A stretch of DNA of 64,000 nucleotides. Origin: Cryoendolithus antarcticus (taxonomy: Eukaryota; Ascomycota; Dothideomycetes; Cladosporiales; Cladosporiaceae). Within the stretch, counting starts at the first letter, position 1. Each line of letters starts with the position of its first letter. The notes beneath the pieces were generated by a model. The model was not told the origin of the DNA and did no database searches. It was given only the letters and a program-made list of their open reading frames with translations. The stretch is from assembly GCA_002077065.1 (NCBI GenBank), contig NAJO01000027.1, positions 124,001-188,000 of the forward strand. Direction: 5' to 3'. Positions 53,901 to 64,000 of this stretch are shown here, piece by piece. A program made the translations under genes and the position numbers.

Positions 53901-55662
53901 GTCCAGGTGTAAGCTCTCGTACAATCTCCAGCACACTTTCTGCGAGGAGTTTCGGCACCGTTGCACCATCATCGAAGGTAACATTGCCAGAAACCTGCTC
54001 GAGCGTTGCAATAATGACCTCCGAGATGTGCGTCGCGAGCGCGTCGAGTGAATCATCCCTAGAATCTAAGATTGGGCTTTTAGTGTGTAAACGGAATCTC
54101 GAAAATAACTTGATATGTTCTATGCGCAAATCCTGAGTGGCTCCATCAGTCATAGATATTGTGTAGGAACTGTGTATGGGTACCGCCAGTGTTATCGACC
54201 ATGCATCCTGTGCGACCGGATCATTGCGACAAAGTGCTATACTCGTGACCGCTAATTCCTGCCCATTTATCGGAAAGGTGACTGTGAAGGGCAAGGGCAG
54301 GAGCACCGGACAACATCTTGATATCTCGTCAATGCATGCTTCAATGGCAGCGAGTCCGCTTAGTGGCGAGGACGTGAGGAATCGATCGAGTACAGTAGAA
54401 AGGTGGGCCGCTACTTCTGCGTAGAAGTTCTTCGTGTCGGGGTGCCAATGGTGTATCGAGACTTCGACGTGCGTGGCTCCAACTCTGTGCTCAGCGTCGG
54501 ACGATCTTCAAATAGTCAGCGGAATACATTCAAGAAATTTGCACTGCCTTACAGATCCCTCTCAGCCGTGCAGGTCATGAGGTCGTGCGTAGCGGCATCC
54601 GCCTCAGTGTAGGTTTTGTGCAACGCTACTCTGGCTCGAGTCTCTCCATGCAGTACAAGGCTGCAGGCGCGCAGCGACATGCACTTTGCTAGCTGACTGC
54701 TATGGAACACAGATTCTACAGCATTCCTGGCAGCCTCGAGAAATTCAGCGGGTGAGGCGAACGTACGCTGACTCACTGCCAGAAAGATGCCTTCACGCAT
54801 GGCATCATTATGCTCCTGCATGGTGAACTCTAGCCAACCTTTCCGACCTTCGTCTGGTAAGACCGGCGCTTCGATAGCCGTCGAATATGGAGCATACAGG
54901 GCACCTTCGACACAGAAATCGAGGTCCAGGTTGCCGCGATGAGTCGTAGGTAAGCCGCGTATATCACAAAGGCCATTAATTGCGAATGTGCCTGACTTGA
55001 CGTCCACATACGGCCTAGCGCACTGCCTAGACTTGAAGCTCTCAACGCAGAGACGAATCCCCAAACCCCAACGGCGACCCAGGCGCGGCGTATGGCTCGG
55101 ACGATGCGGTGCGATTGACAGTTTGGGTAGCGAATAGTCATTACGGCTGAAGATTTGAAGAAACACATCCTTTGGTGCCGGCATGAGGTCCAGAATGCGC
55201 CATGTCGCCAAGTACAATGCATCCAGGTAAGAGCGTAAATCAGTTCTGGACCATTGTACATCGTGAGATGCGAGAGCTGCTTGGATTTCGCCAAGTTTGG
55301 GGAGCTCGCTCATGGGCTCCCAGGAGTATAACTTTGCTGCATAAGCACTCCCTCCCAGTGAACGGACCATGTTTGGGGATATGCTAGAAGAGATTAGCAG
55401 CTACGTCGTGCAAGACTGAGACACATGAATACCTCGGCGATTCCAGCATGCCGGTGGTGTATTTGTGGGACGATATATCAGCGCGGACATGCTGCCAGTG
55501 GGAACCGCTCGTCGAGTTTGGAGGCAGAGTTCGCTGCGGTAAATACCATTGCTGTGGTTTATGAACAGATTCGGCAACCCTTTGAGGAGTGACTCGCTGT
55601 CGAACTACTTGACGAGAAGCAGTGCGACCACTTCGTCGTATTGCTCGAGCTGATAGCATCAT
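50966..55662 (-). CDS. FOL1: FOL1, multifunctional folate synthesis protein with an unusually long N-terminal part
   Basis: Makes dihydropteroate in folate synthesis, probably in mitochondria. Exons: 55433-55662, 54553-55383, 53621-54505, 52404-53565, 52142-52350 and 50966-52085, 1478 aa. All five introns (about 47-56 nt) have GT...AG ends and agreeing phases. The N-terminus is a typical presequence (MMLSARAIRRSGRTASRQVV). HPPK is about 979-1106: VVIALGSNMGDRIGEIEKA, CLYESEPMYVEDQDRFINGV, EKGPRNIDLDILLFGDE. DHPS is about 1150-1450: VMSILNTTPDSFSDGGTYD, IIDIGGQSSRPN, IMIDPGIGFAKT, LLGSSRKGFIG. Residues about 100-975 should hold the dihydroneopterin aldolase (FolB) domains, but I recognise them only weakly, for example near LDLDFCVEGAL, DSLDALATHISEVIIATLEQ and LDIFITLKHAFSAGL. 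Yeast FOL1 is 824 aa, so this part is far longer than usual. Confidence 0.85.
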
Positions 55663-56425
55663 GCCGGATCCTCCGTCTAGTTCGCACTGTCGTATTCCCA
55701 GGTGATCTGGGCCAAAAGTGGTTATGCCGCAGCTCCATATTCAAGACGGGGTCACAGTACGAAGAGTCGACTCTGATCCTCTCGTCTGTATAATAGGCAT
55801 CGAAGTACTCATCCGCGCTTCATGTAGGAGACCGGTATTGAACGCGTGAAGTTGCTCACGAGAGTTTGCCCTATGGGCGGCCTGGTCCGGGGATGGCTAG
55901 CCTGATCGAGACTCTGCTCACTTCATCTCTACCATCTTCCCCGGAGTCTTCTCATATCGCATTCGCCCAATCACACTAACAACTCGTCGGTAGACCATGG
56001 CGGTTTCGTCGGCGACGCAGCGGGACGACCAATAAATGTCGTAGTGCTCCGAGCACACTCCACTACAAGGCCAATCCCAGCCTAAGACGACAGCGAGTCA
56101 TGAAAATTGTAGGTTTCGCCACGCCACCACCGGTCTTCCGACTGGGCATCCTTCATACCTTGGCGACGACGCTACACCACTCCATCATGCCAAGCGCTGC
56201 GCCTACTGCGCCCAACGTCACGAAATCCTTCGCGGCTCAAGACTGTCTGGCATTGGCATTCGTTCAGGGCCCATATAGAGTTGCGGATATGAGGTACTGT
56301 AACTGTTACTTACCTACGGTCTTTCGTACTTCTATTGCACCTCACTCCCTATCTCATAACCGCTGTCTGTACGCGCCATCTCAAGAGGACTTCCGCCCGA
56401 ATCGTCAAGTACCACCATCAACATA
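55663..56425. other. Divergent promoter, FOL1 / four-TM protein
   Basis: About 760 bp between two divergent genes. An ORF at 56100-56426 (108 codons) ends just inside the four-TM gene and has no motif. Confidence 0.4.
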
Positions 56426-57095
56426 ATGCTCTCGTCCTTTCCTTCAACCCGCACGCAAAACCACTGGCGAGGCACCACGAATCCCGCATTCTGGCTACTG
56501 CTGTGTCTAACGAGCACTATCGTGACACTCATTGTCACGATCACCATCAACGCTACAGTGGTGCAAGATGGCAGTAACGACTACAGCTACGGGTATGCAC
56601 TTTAAAGACGGACTGTGGGGAAAACGCCTGGCAGTGCTGACCTCACCTTAGCACGGGCTGGACGATGATGCTGCCCATCCCGGTCTTCGCCCTCGTTTGG
56701 ACCGCAATCGATGTAGTCGTCTGCCGCTTCGCGCTCTTGCACCCGATCCACGCCCTCGTCATGTCCTTGCTACTAGCACTCGGTTACGCAGTCACCGGAG
56801 CGATCACGATCGCTATGTACGAGTATGTTTAACCCAGGTGCAGGAAGTCTGGAAGTAGTCGTGCTCACCAAAATTGCAGGTGGGATACAGATGGGTCCTG
56901 GGCGCCAGGTGTGCCTATGCTGTTCACTTTTTTGCTGTAAGTCTGCTGTGAGCTCGGTCTGGGAGCCTGGCTTGTGTGGCTAATCCGAGAGGCAGGTACA
57001 CGATTTACATGAGCTATGCAGCCCGCGCCATCCATGCTGGGAAGAAGATGTCGAAGTCGAATCAGCGCATGTCGAATCTGCAAGGTTCTGTTTGA
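56426..57095 (+). CDS. Small four-span membrane protein, function unknown
   Basis: Four exons: 56426-56592, 56652-56822, 56880-56936 and 56996-57095, 164 aa. All three introns are short with GTATGC, GTATGT and GTAAGT donors, and every junction leaves two bases. Four hydrophobic segments are visible: about 22-44 (FWLLLCLTSTIVTLIVTI), 58-80 (MMLPIPVFALVWTAIDVVV), 85-110 (HALVMSLLLALGYAVTGAI) and 122-140 (VPMLFTFLLYTIYMSY). The last is followed by a basic tail AGKKMSKSNQRMS. The layout resembles MARVEL-like small fungal membrane proteins, but I cannot assign a family. None of the exons alone is a long ORF; the consistent phases and continuing hydrophobic pattern support the model. Confidence 0.78.
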
Positions 57096-57343
57096 AGAGT
57101 ATGCACCGGTGTAAGAGGTGGGCGCGGTAATGTGTAATGAATGGATCACGATGTCGTTACAGTCGCTACAGTCGCTATGATGACAGTCACGAACAGCAAG
57201 TAGTAATGTCTAATGTATTATAGCATAAGTCGACTTCGGCGCGGTTATGAGTTCAGCGCACGTTTCTCACCAGCCAGAGAATTGTAATTTCAACAAGACG
57301 CCTTTACTCAACATGCTGCACAATCACTGTCATGACTACATAT

Positions 57344-58588
57344 CTACAGCTTACTCTTCCCCACAACAGCACTCGAACTGTCCGAGATGACCTTCACAGC
57401 ATCCCCAACCATCTCATCAATGATGGCCTTTGCGCTCTTCCTCTCATTGACCAAAGCAGCAACCTTACCCATCAAGAATGGCCTCGCGTTGTCCATGGTA
57501 TCGTCGTCAACATCATCACCCATCTTCTCGATGTCATGCTCAACAGGGATTATACCCTTGGAAGTGAGCTCTTTGATCTCGGCTTGGCGGTTGACCTCCC
57601 AGTCGTTCACGTAGGGGTTGTTGCGGATGCGGAGTGGGCGGCCGGTGAAGATGATCGTGCGGATGTTGTCGTCAAAGCCGGAGGTACGGACGGCTTCTTG
57701 GTGGGCTTTCGGTGCGCCGGCTTCCTGTGTAGTTGTCAGTACGGGCGTGGTGCAGTAGAAATTGACAGACGAACCTCCGACAGGATGAAGCGGGTACCGA
57801 TCCACACAGCCGTAGCTCCCAGTGCGAGCGCAGCAGCGAGAGACTGCCCGTTGTACAATCCACCAGCAGCCACAACCTGGATCTGATGTCCTAGCCCGGA
57901 CTTCTTGCCCTTGACCAACGCAGCCACGGCTGGGATCAGGACTGTCGTGGGAACATCACCAGTGTGGCCTCCACCCTCGCCACCCTGAGCGCAAATGAGA
58001 TCGACGCCAAGGTCGAGGCACTTCTGGACGTGCTTCGGGTGACCGATCATGTTCATGTAGAGGATGCCCGCACCGTGGAGGCGGTCGACGACGTGCTTAG
58101 GCGGTACACCAACGGCGGAAACGAACAGCTTGGCGCCTGAGTCGATGATGATCGAGACGAGCTCGTCGAGCTTGCCCTTCGTGTAGTCGTAGCTAGTACT
58201 GTCAGCGCCTGTCTTGCTTCGACTAAAGCGATAGTCCGCTTACTTCGTCTTCCTCGCGCTACCACCAACTTGCGGAAGCAGCAGATCGACACCAAACGGT
58301 GCATTCTTCTCCTTCAGGAAGCTCTTGAGCTCGGCGATCTGCTCGCGAAGCATGTCTGGAGTATAGCCCACACCACCGATTACGCCAATTCCGCCGGCGT
58401 TCGAGACAGCTGCTGCGAGCTTTGGGCCAGCGGCAACGTTCATGCCAGCCAGCATGATCGGGTGGTTGATCTTCAGGAGATCTGTGGTGGTCGTACGGAT
58501 TTGCTCTATCTCTTCGTCAGCCTGCTGTTCGCCAGGTTCGCCAGGTCCGCCATATCCGCCATGAAGTGCACCTACGTGGGGATGCCAT
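57344..58588 (-). CDS. Nitronate monooxygenase (2-nitropropane dioxygenase family)
   Basis: An FMN enzyme that oxidises nitronates such as propionate-3-nitronate. Exons: 58576-58588 (13 nt), 58244-58505, 57775-58192 and 57344-57724, 357 aa. The first intron (70 nt) uses CTGAC as branch site and gives MASPQQIRTTTTDLLKINHP. The family body follows: IMLAGMNVAAGPKLAAAVSN, AGGIGVIGGVGYTP, LFVSAVGVPPKHVVDRLHGA, LICAQGGEGGGHTGDVPTTV (FMN phosphate loop), VVAAGGLYNGQSLAAALALG and ATAVWIGTRFILSEEAGAP. The C-terminal helix region is KMGDDVDDDTMDNARPFLMG. No targeting signal is seen. The tandem repeat at 58597-58643 lies just upstream of the start. Confidence 0.92.
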
Positions 58589-58596
58589 GGTTGCGG

Positions 58597-58643
58597 TAAT
58601 GCTGGGAGATTAATGCTGGGAGGCTAATGCTGGGAGAGTAATG
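58597..58643. repeat. Three tandem copies of a TAATGCTGGGAGA-type unit
   Basis: On the plus strand TAATGCTGGGAGA(T), TAATGCTGGGAGG(C) and TAATGCTGGGAGA(G) follow one another, then a fourth partial TAATG. The unit is about 15-16 bp. It sits directly upstream of the nitronate monooxygenase start, in its 5' leader or core promoter. Confidence 0.8.
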
Positions 58644-59115
58644 TTGCTTCGGTGCTGTGAAAGGATGCTGCTCGAGGATTTGGAGCGGACGAGAAGGGGA
58701 GGTCTACATTTGCAGACACCGATCGTCTAGCATACGAGGAGGAGTCGCACTCCTTCACTCGCATGCATCCACAGCCTCGGCTCATGACACCGAGGTAGCG
58801 CACGGTTCATGTTCACAAACGAGCTCGTGACTTCGTGCAACGTTCGTGTATCGAACTTATGTAAGACTTCTCTCGCTCACAGCACAGAGCCAGATAGCCG
58901 TCTCATCCACGACCGGGGCAACAACCCGCTAACGGCAGAGCCATTGCACGAAGTATTGAGACCGAGAACGACATCCCACGACTTCTCATCTCAGCGCGGC
59001 TGCTCCCGCGTACCTTCACCTACAGCTCGAGCACTGGTCTCGCTACAAATATCAGCCGTTGTCCAGCTGAAGTAGTACTTCATTGAGCACCTGCGCACAG
59101 CTGTCAAATCCAGCG
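58644..59115. other. Divergent promoter, nitronate monooxygenase / small one-TM protein
   Basis: About 470 bp besides the repeat. No gene recognised. Confidence 0.4.
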
Positions 59116-59316
59116 ATGTCCATCTGGCAGTCTTACCGCAACCTCTCGATGCGTACCCGCCTGATTGTAGGCTGTGGCATCATGGCCTACGCCGGGTTCG
59201 GCTTGCTGGCATCTGACAAGGCCGAGCAGGTCTTGGGCTATGTTCCAACAGAGGAGGACAAGAGACGCTTGCGCGAGAGTCTGCCGAAGGTGGTGACTGT
59301 GGAGAAAGAAACGTGA
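59116..59316 (+). CDS. Tiny one-span protein, probably mitochondrial
   Basis: 66 aa, single exon. MSIWQSYRNLSMRTRLIVGC begins with a short amphipathic helix, then one membrane segment (about 15-33, LIVGCGIMAYAGFGLLAS). A hydrophilic tail carries YVPTEEDKRRLRESLPKVVT. This pattern (short basic N-terminus, one span, T-x-EDK-x2-L then LPK) recurs, as I recall, in small fungal mitochondrial inner-membrane proteins. I cannot name the family with confidence. The ATG at 59116 is used because the longer open frame upstream has no ATG start. Confidence 0.7.
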   Translation: MSIWQSYRNLSMRTRLIVGCGIMAYAGFGLLASDKAEQVLGYVPTEEDKRRLRESLPKVVTVEKET

Positions 59317-59634
59317 CCTTGCAACTTTGGATAAACGCACGCGCAGTTCCGTCGGTCTCAACTGATCCTGTAACTCGGCGGGACAGGCTGGCGAACACCA
59401 GAATTATCGCACGCTGGACAGAAGCCTCCTAGGTCTGCCATGTGGCTATGAGAGACTTTCACATCAAATGGCTTTCACCATGCTATCGTCCTCTAGAGAT
59501 GTCGCGCAGGACTCAGACAGCACTGCAAGCACTATAAGACTCCCTTGTTTGTAAGGTGTCATTGAGCAAGCTTCATCGCCGTTCTCTACACCCTTGCTCA
59601 CAGGCCAACCTGATACTTCTCATAGCACTCTGGC
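59317..59634. other. Intergenic spacer
   Basis: 318 bp between two plus-strand genes. Nothing recognised. Confidence 0.4.
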
Positions 59635-60543
59635 ATGGACAGTAACAGCTCGAACGCACTACCAGCAGCCACGAGGACTGAAAATGACAAACTCGCAAGC
59701 GCTTCAGACAGCTCTCCTGCACCTCAAGATGTCACAAATACATCGTGCGAGACGTTGGCAGACGGCGCCACGGCCATGCCAAATGATGAGCGCGATCACG
59801 CACAGTCGGACGGCAGTGCGGCTGCAACGCCGCCGATGTCTGAGATTGAACGAGTCACTCGAGCACTTCTGAGTACCCTCAGTGAGACGGCTGCTTTGAT
59901 CCCAGAAACACGACCATCATGTTTACCACTCACGGCACTGCAAGCTACTACCAGTACTAACCCCAGTAATCCCACCACGTTTGCAGATGCTGCTGCGACG
60001 GCCGCACGCGTTCCTGCCACTGGAAGCACGGAGCAAGCTCCTGCGCAAGACAACGCCGCTGGAATAAGTCCCGAGCTGTTCGGGATGTTGATTGGCTATG
60101 GGAACAACATTCGTCAGTTATGGACCGTCGCCAATGGTACCAGAGCGCTCATTGATGCAAATGCAGAGGCCTTTGGTAGGGAGCTTGAGGAGCTCAGAGA
60201 CCGATTCAACATGCTAGAGATGCAGTTTGACGATCCCGACCGCAAAATTAGTGAGTTGTCAGGTGAAGACGACAGGGTCGGGCCCTCCACTACTAAGCTT
60301 CCACCCACCACCAAGCCGCGCGATAGTGCACCACGAAGGGAGAATGAGCAGTGGAAACAATATGTTATGAAGCTTGTGGATGATCTCAACCGCCTCATTG
60401 ACACTCAGCGACCAGTCGTGAGGAGCGCAAATGAGGTCATCGAGCGCTCCGAGTATATCTTGGAGCTGGTGCGCCAGGACAATGAGGAAATCGCAGAACA
60501 GCTTGCGTCAGGGAAGGAAAAGGGCAAGCAGAAGAAACGCTGA
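59635..60543 (+). CDS. Orphan coiled-coil protein
   Basis: 302 aa, single exon. The first 145 residues are Ser/Ala/Thr/Pro-rich and probably disordered (MDSNSSNALPAATRTENDK). From about residue 150 it is helical: ELFGMLIGYGNNIRQLWTVA, ALIDANAEAFGRELEELRDR, NMLEMQFDDPDRKISEL. A second helical block is EQWKQYVMKLVDDLNRLIDT, SANEVIERSEYILELVRQ. It ends in the basic tail KEKGKQKKR, which could be a nuclear signal. No domain or homologue recognised. Codon usage and an uninterrupted 302-codon frame support a gene. Confidence 0.65.
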   Translation: MDSNSSNALPAATRTENDKLASASDSSPAPQDVTNTSCETLADGATAMPNDERDHAQSDGSAAATPPMSEIERVTRALLSTLSETAALIPETRPSCLPLTALQATTSTNPSNPTTFADAAATAARVPATGSTEQAPAQDNAAGISPELFGMLIGYGNNIRQLWTVANGTRALIDANAEAFGRELEELRDRFNMLEMQFDDPDRKISELSGEDDRVGPSTTKLPPTTKPRDSAPRRENEQWKQYVMKLVDDLNRLIDTQRPVVRSANEVIERSEYILELVRQDNEEIAEQLASGKEKGKQKKR

Positions 60544-62090
60544 GTTGGCTTTTAGTAGCATATCATCAATGTCAGATTCATGAGAGAGCGCGCAGCATTT
60601 GCATTGACGATATGTCGATCGTGTCACTTTGATGGACGTTTTTGAGTGATGTTACCACGATTCATGAAGCATTCTACGTGTAACGTGCTTACCAGTTCTA
60701 TGGAATGCTCATCCCTGTAGCCAGCACGTGAGCCCCATGTCTCTCCACCACCTGGCAATGTTGCTGCTTACTGTACTTGATTAGAGTCTCCGCTTATTTT
60801 TCATCGTCATCACCGCAAGATGCTCATCAATTGATATGTCTGCATGTCACTACGGACAATCTGACCATTGAGCGACACAGCACGACCGTTGCTGGCAACG
60901 GCTCATACCACTCGCGTGAGCCGGGGCGATGGTGTTCTTGTGTATGCCATCCGCAATGTCCATACTGATAAACATGAGACCAAGCTCTGCCCTGGAGGAT
61001 GCACTTCAACAGTGCTCTGGCGACTCACTCGGAAGGAAGTACCGTCTTGAGCCGCTGAAACCGGCCCAATGTTGCTGCAGTATTCATACTTCCGGCCTGC
61101 GGACGGTCCATCGAAGATATGTCTAGTCGTCTCTTGTCCGGAGCTCCTTTTGGTATACGCAAGGCCAGCCGATCCAGCGACATACAGAGAACTGGCGAGT
61201 GATTTTGGCTACATCTAACAGCATCGTGTCCTGGCCCTAAGGCGATGCAGCTGCTGGACTTCCACGCTCTGGCACCTGGCATCTGGGTATTTCCACCCGC
61301 ACCTGACGGGTAGCGAACGGAGATGGACCCGACCAATCGATCTGAGAACTGTTCGGATCGCGACACGTTTTTGCGACGTCGAATCTGGGGCCTGGCAATG
61401 GGCTTTGGAGTGTCGCAAGCACTCACTGAGCTCTCGTCAGCTGCAACCTCTTGGTCCAGATCCATGGAGCCTACTTCCGCATAGTAAAGCTTCGACGTGT
61501 GAAGTCTTGCTTCGACAATCCGCTTTCCTGCATACCTGGACGCCATGGCGCTTAGTGGCTTGCTCCTGCTATTCTCGGCCAAGATCGGCGGGAAGGACCA
61601 ATATAAGCACCCTGTGGCGCCCTCTTCTCGTCTCTGCAACCTCATCCTATCGACACTGCTTAAAAAGTGCATTTGTACGGCAATGTGAAAAGTTCAATGT
61701 CCCAATTACACCGAAGGTCTAGAATATCGGCTTCAATGGCCGCCGAGGAAAGTTCTGCCCAGTTAGGACGCATTGGTGAGCGGCCGGGCAGTGCAGTGTT
61801 GCAGCCTGGGGCCGACGTCTGTCGTCGCGCGTGACGCAGGTACGCCTGGACAATGCACACTTTTGTTACCTTGTTGTTAGTTAGGTATGACAGCTAAGTG
61901 ATCATCCATTTCGAGTATACATTCGCAAATACACAATATCTCTATTCGAACCACACCGTCTGGTAGGGGGCTGATCACAGGTGCTCGCTGGCCTCGAGCT
62001 TGGTGAACACCTGCTCCACCCTCGTCTGCTAATAACCCGCAACCACTGCCGATCGAGCTTGAGACTCCGGTCACTTCACACACTGCAAGC
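60544..62090. other. Intergenic 1.5 kb with one unsupported 215-codon ORF
   Basis: Between the coiled-coil orphan and the partial C2H2 gene. A minus-strand ORF at 61025-61672 (215 codons; contains MASRYAGKRIVEARL) is the longest frame but shows no domain. Nothing else is recognised. Confidence 0.4.
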
Positions 62091-64000
62091 ATGCGCTCTC
62101 ACGTCCTGCGCACTGCGGTGCTGCTTACCGCTGCTGTCGCCGCAATCCCACTGGGCGGTCCTCTACACCTTCGCCTCTCTAATAACGCTGTCGCCCCTGA
62201 ACAGCTTGAGCGACCCGGTCTCGTGCTCGCTGATACCGATGCAATGGATTGGGAGACAGAAGGCGGGACGCCGGACCCACCACAGCTTCAATCCGCTGAA
62301 ATACTGGTCGAAGACGCCGCCACAGACCTTGACAGCCTTGCCTTCATGGAAGCGAGTGACTCGGACGGCAGCGATTTGGACGATCTGCGCTCTGATGACT
62401 GCCTCCCTGAACCACTCTTTCCTGCGACTGCGAGTGAAGCCGAGTGTATCCTCCCAGTCCAAATCCCTTGCGCAGCAGAATGCTTTACTGCGGATGAAAC
62501 TTCTGCCCCCAGTGCTGGTCATCAGTATTGGCGACACTGGCTGTTCAATGACCCGGACTGGCTTGACATGTGCGAAACAAGAGCGAGGGCAGAACTTGTT
62601 GACGCCGAATTCGCAGAGACCTCAGCCCAAGGCAGAGCTGATACCGGCGCCGCACAGGCTGCCGCTGCTGTTGCCGGCGATACTGTTCCGACGGCGCATC
62701 TCGATGGCTTCAATGCTTACGTTGACCAAGACGAGATGCAGGTTGAAGACGGGAGGGTACCTCAGCATATTGTGCCCGAGGGTAGGGTGCGGTGGTCCTC
62801 AGCGGCAGCTCAAGAAGGTGTCCAGCCCTCGATCGAACACGCACCAGTTCAAGAGCAAGATTACCAAGGAACGGTGCAGGACATCGTTGAGGATCGCCAG
62901 TCCGAGGCTCTGCACACAGCTCCAGGCGGAGTTCATGGCCACAGATCGGATCCTCAATACGTCGTCGCGGACGTGCAGGTCAATCATGGCGTCGTGAACG
63001 ACGAGACGGAGGAACAGCAGACCTCGCAGCCCGTTGAGAGCTATGCTCAAGTAATACCACGAAAGCGGCTGTCATCGAAGTCATCGCGAAGCAAGAGGCG
63101 GATATCTGCTCCTCGGCATCAGCTTTCGCATGCGGAAGCGGAGGTCGATAGCGGCCTTGCTGGGAATACCGAGGCTGGGACTGACGGGGAGGAGGCGGAG
63201 CTGAAGCGTCGCAGGCAAGGAATGATCGACGTGCAGGAGAAACAGGGCAAATTCGTTGCATGCGACGGGTGCCCAAGGCAATTCAAGATCGAATCTGGAT
63301 TGATGTAAGTACATTCACTCCAAGACGTCCAGCTACGGCTACTGACCAAGAGCTAGAGCGCACAAGAAGAATGGCGACTGCAAGAACTACCACTGTGGTA
63401 AAGGTGACTGTCAATTCTATTCTTACGATGCGAAGACCGTAGCAAACCATCGGCAGACCCACAACAAGACGGGAGTATACGATGTTAACAATCCTTATCC
63501 TTGCGAGCAGTGTCCACAACGCTTCCCGAGAAAGGACCATTTGCCACGGCACCGTGCCACTGCACATCCTCCAGGTCCGACGCAGGTCCCGAGTCTGTAC
63601 GGCTCTTTTAGTAGCGCAACCGAGGAGACGCGACGGAACATCGAAATCATCATGTCGGATATCGCGCGTGTAGTACCTAGCGCCGTTTCCGAGATGGATC
63701 CGGCAGAGTACGCCATGCTGGTCGCCCAGATCATGGCTGAGGATCTGAAGACCGACTTGTGTGCACGCAATAAACGACCAGCACCCAGAGACGGGCACAC
63801 TCCAAACACGACTCCAGCACACAGTAATGATGCACAGTCCGGGTCAGGCGGCGGGGTTCCACGCATTGGTGACTTTCCCGTAAGGCCGATCGATAACGAT
63901 GATGATCTCGGATACGGGCTCCCATCAAGTAGCCGTCAACAGCCGCGCCAGCGTACGGAGACAGGTACTGGAGGTGGGTCCTCGAGCCAGGCCAGCTCGT
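62091..64000 (+). CDS. C2H2 zinc-finger protein (3' end beyond window)
   Basis: Exons 62091-63304 and 63357 to the window edge, at least 619 residues. The 52-nt intron is GTAAGT...CTGACCAAGAGCTAG and lies inside a finger. The first finger, FVACDGCPRQFKIESGLM, is completed across the junction by AHKKNGDC. Two more follow: CGKGDCQFYSYDAKTVANHR ending in THNKTG, and YPCEQCPQRFPRKDHLPRHR ending in H. Residues about 50-400 are acidic, with DSDGSDLDDLRSDD. A KRLSSKSSRSKRR patch precedes the fingers. The first 20 residues (MRSHVLRTAVLLTAAVAAIP) look like a signal peptide, odd for a nuclear protein. The ATG at 62244 (MDWETEGGT) would remove them. After the fingers comes a helical block, NIEIIMSDIARVVPSAVSEM. 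Confidence 0.78.

Noticed and set aside
56100..56426. 108-codon ORF upstream of the four-TM gene
   Set aside because: No motif, ends at the start of the four-TM gene in a different frame; probably 5' leader.
61025..61672. 215-codon minus-strand ORF as a gene
   Set aside because: No domain, no splice partner, no start context I would trust; left inside the intergenic entry.

Overview
The window is nuclear DNA of a filamentous ascomycete fungus. Genes are dense and lie on both strands. Introns are short (about 45-85 nt) with GT...AG ends and CTAAC/CTGAC-type branch sites. Many genes are recognisable fungal orthologues: FOL1, OLE1, RTR1, ARV1, VMA9, BBC1, KRE9, a complex I 29.9 kDa subunit and an NDT80-type factor. 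Protein style and gene content suggest a Dothideomycete (Capnodiales/Mycosphaerellales-like), but that is an impression, not proof. I saw no CRISPR array, prokaryotic operon, rRNA, transposon, virus-derived gene or convincing tRNA.

Layout. 1-627: 5' part of a secreted alpha-amylase. 2478-9687: SRP-receptor beta, a small Ser/Gly/Tyr-rich protein, complex I 29.9 kDa subunit, a transmembrane double-thioredoxin protein and Paf1-complex CDC73. 10311-13186: two convergent paralogues of an unnamed zinc-finger-like family. 13763-21145: mitoribosomal bS21m, RBM25-like splicing factor, V-ATPase subunit e, ARV1 and the Delta9 desaturase OLE1. 22774-25930: an orphan gene and a C2H2 protein. 26685-35369: BBC1, succinate-semialdehyde dehydrogenase and an eight-exon alpha/beta-hydrolase. 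35651-41771: a small basic protein, a second C2H2 paralogue and an NDT80/VIB-1-like factor. 41772-46747: a 5 kb stretch with no gene I can support. 46748-60543: RTR1, a KRE9-type wall protein, an Xaa-Pro peptidase, a very long FOL1, a four-TM protein, nitronate monooxygenase, a tiny one-TM protein and a coiled-coil orphan. 62091-64000: a third, unrelated C2H2 protein running off the end.

The genes do not form a biosynthetic cluster. Most are housekeeping: secretion and ER lipids (SRPRB, PDI, ARV1, OLE1), RNA polymerase II and splicing (CDC73, RTR1, RBM25), mitochondria (complex I, bS21m), folate synthesis, wall glucan and endocytic actin. The least explained material is the convergent zinc-finger-like pair, the roughly 980-residue region before the HPPK domain of FOL1, the C2H2 paralogues, and the 5 kb gap upstream of the NDT80-type factor. 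Exon coordinates were worked out by hand from splice signals, reading phase and family alignment remembered from knowledge. Joined lengths were checked to be multiples of three.
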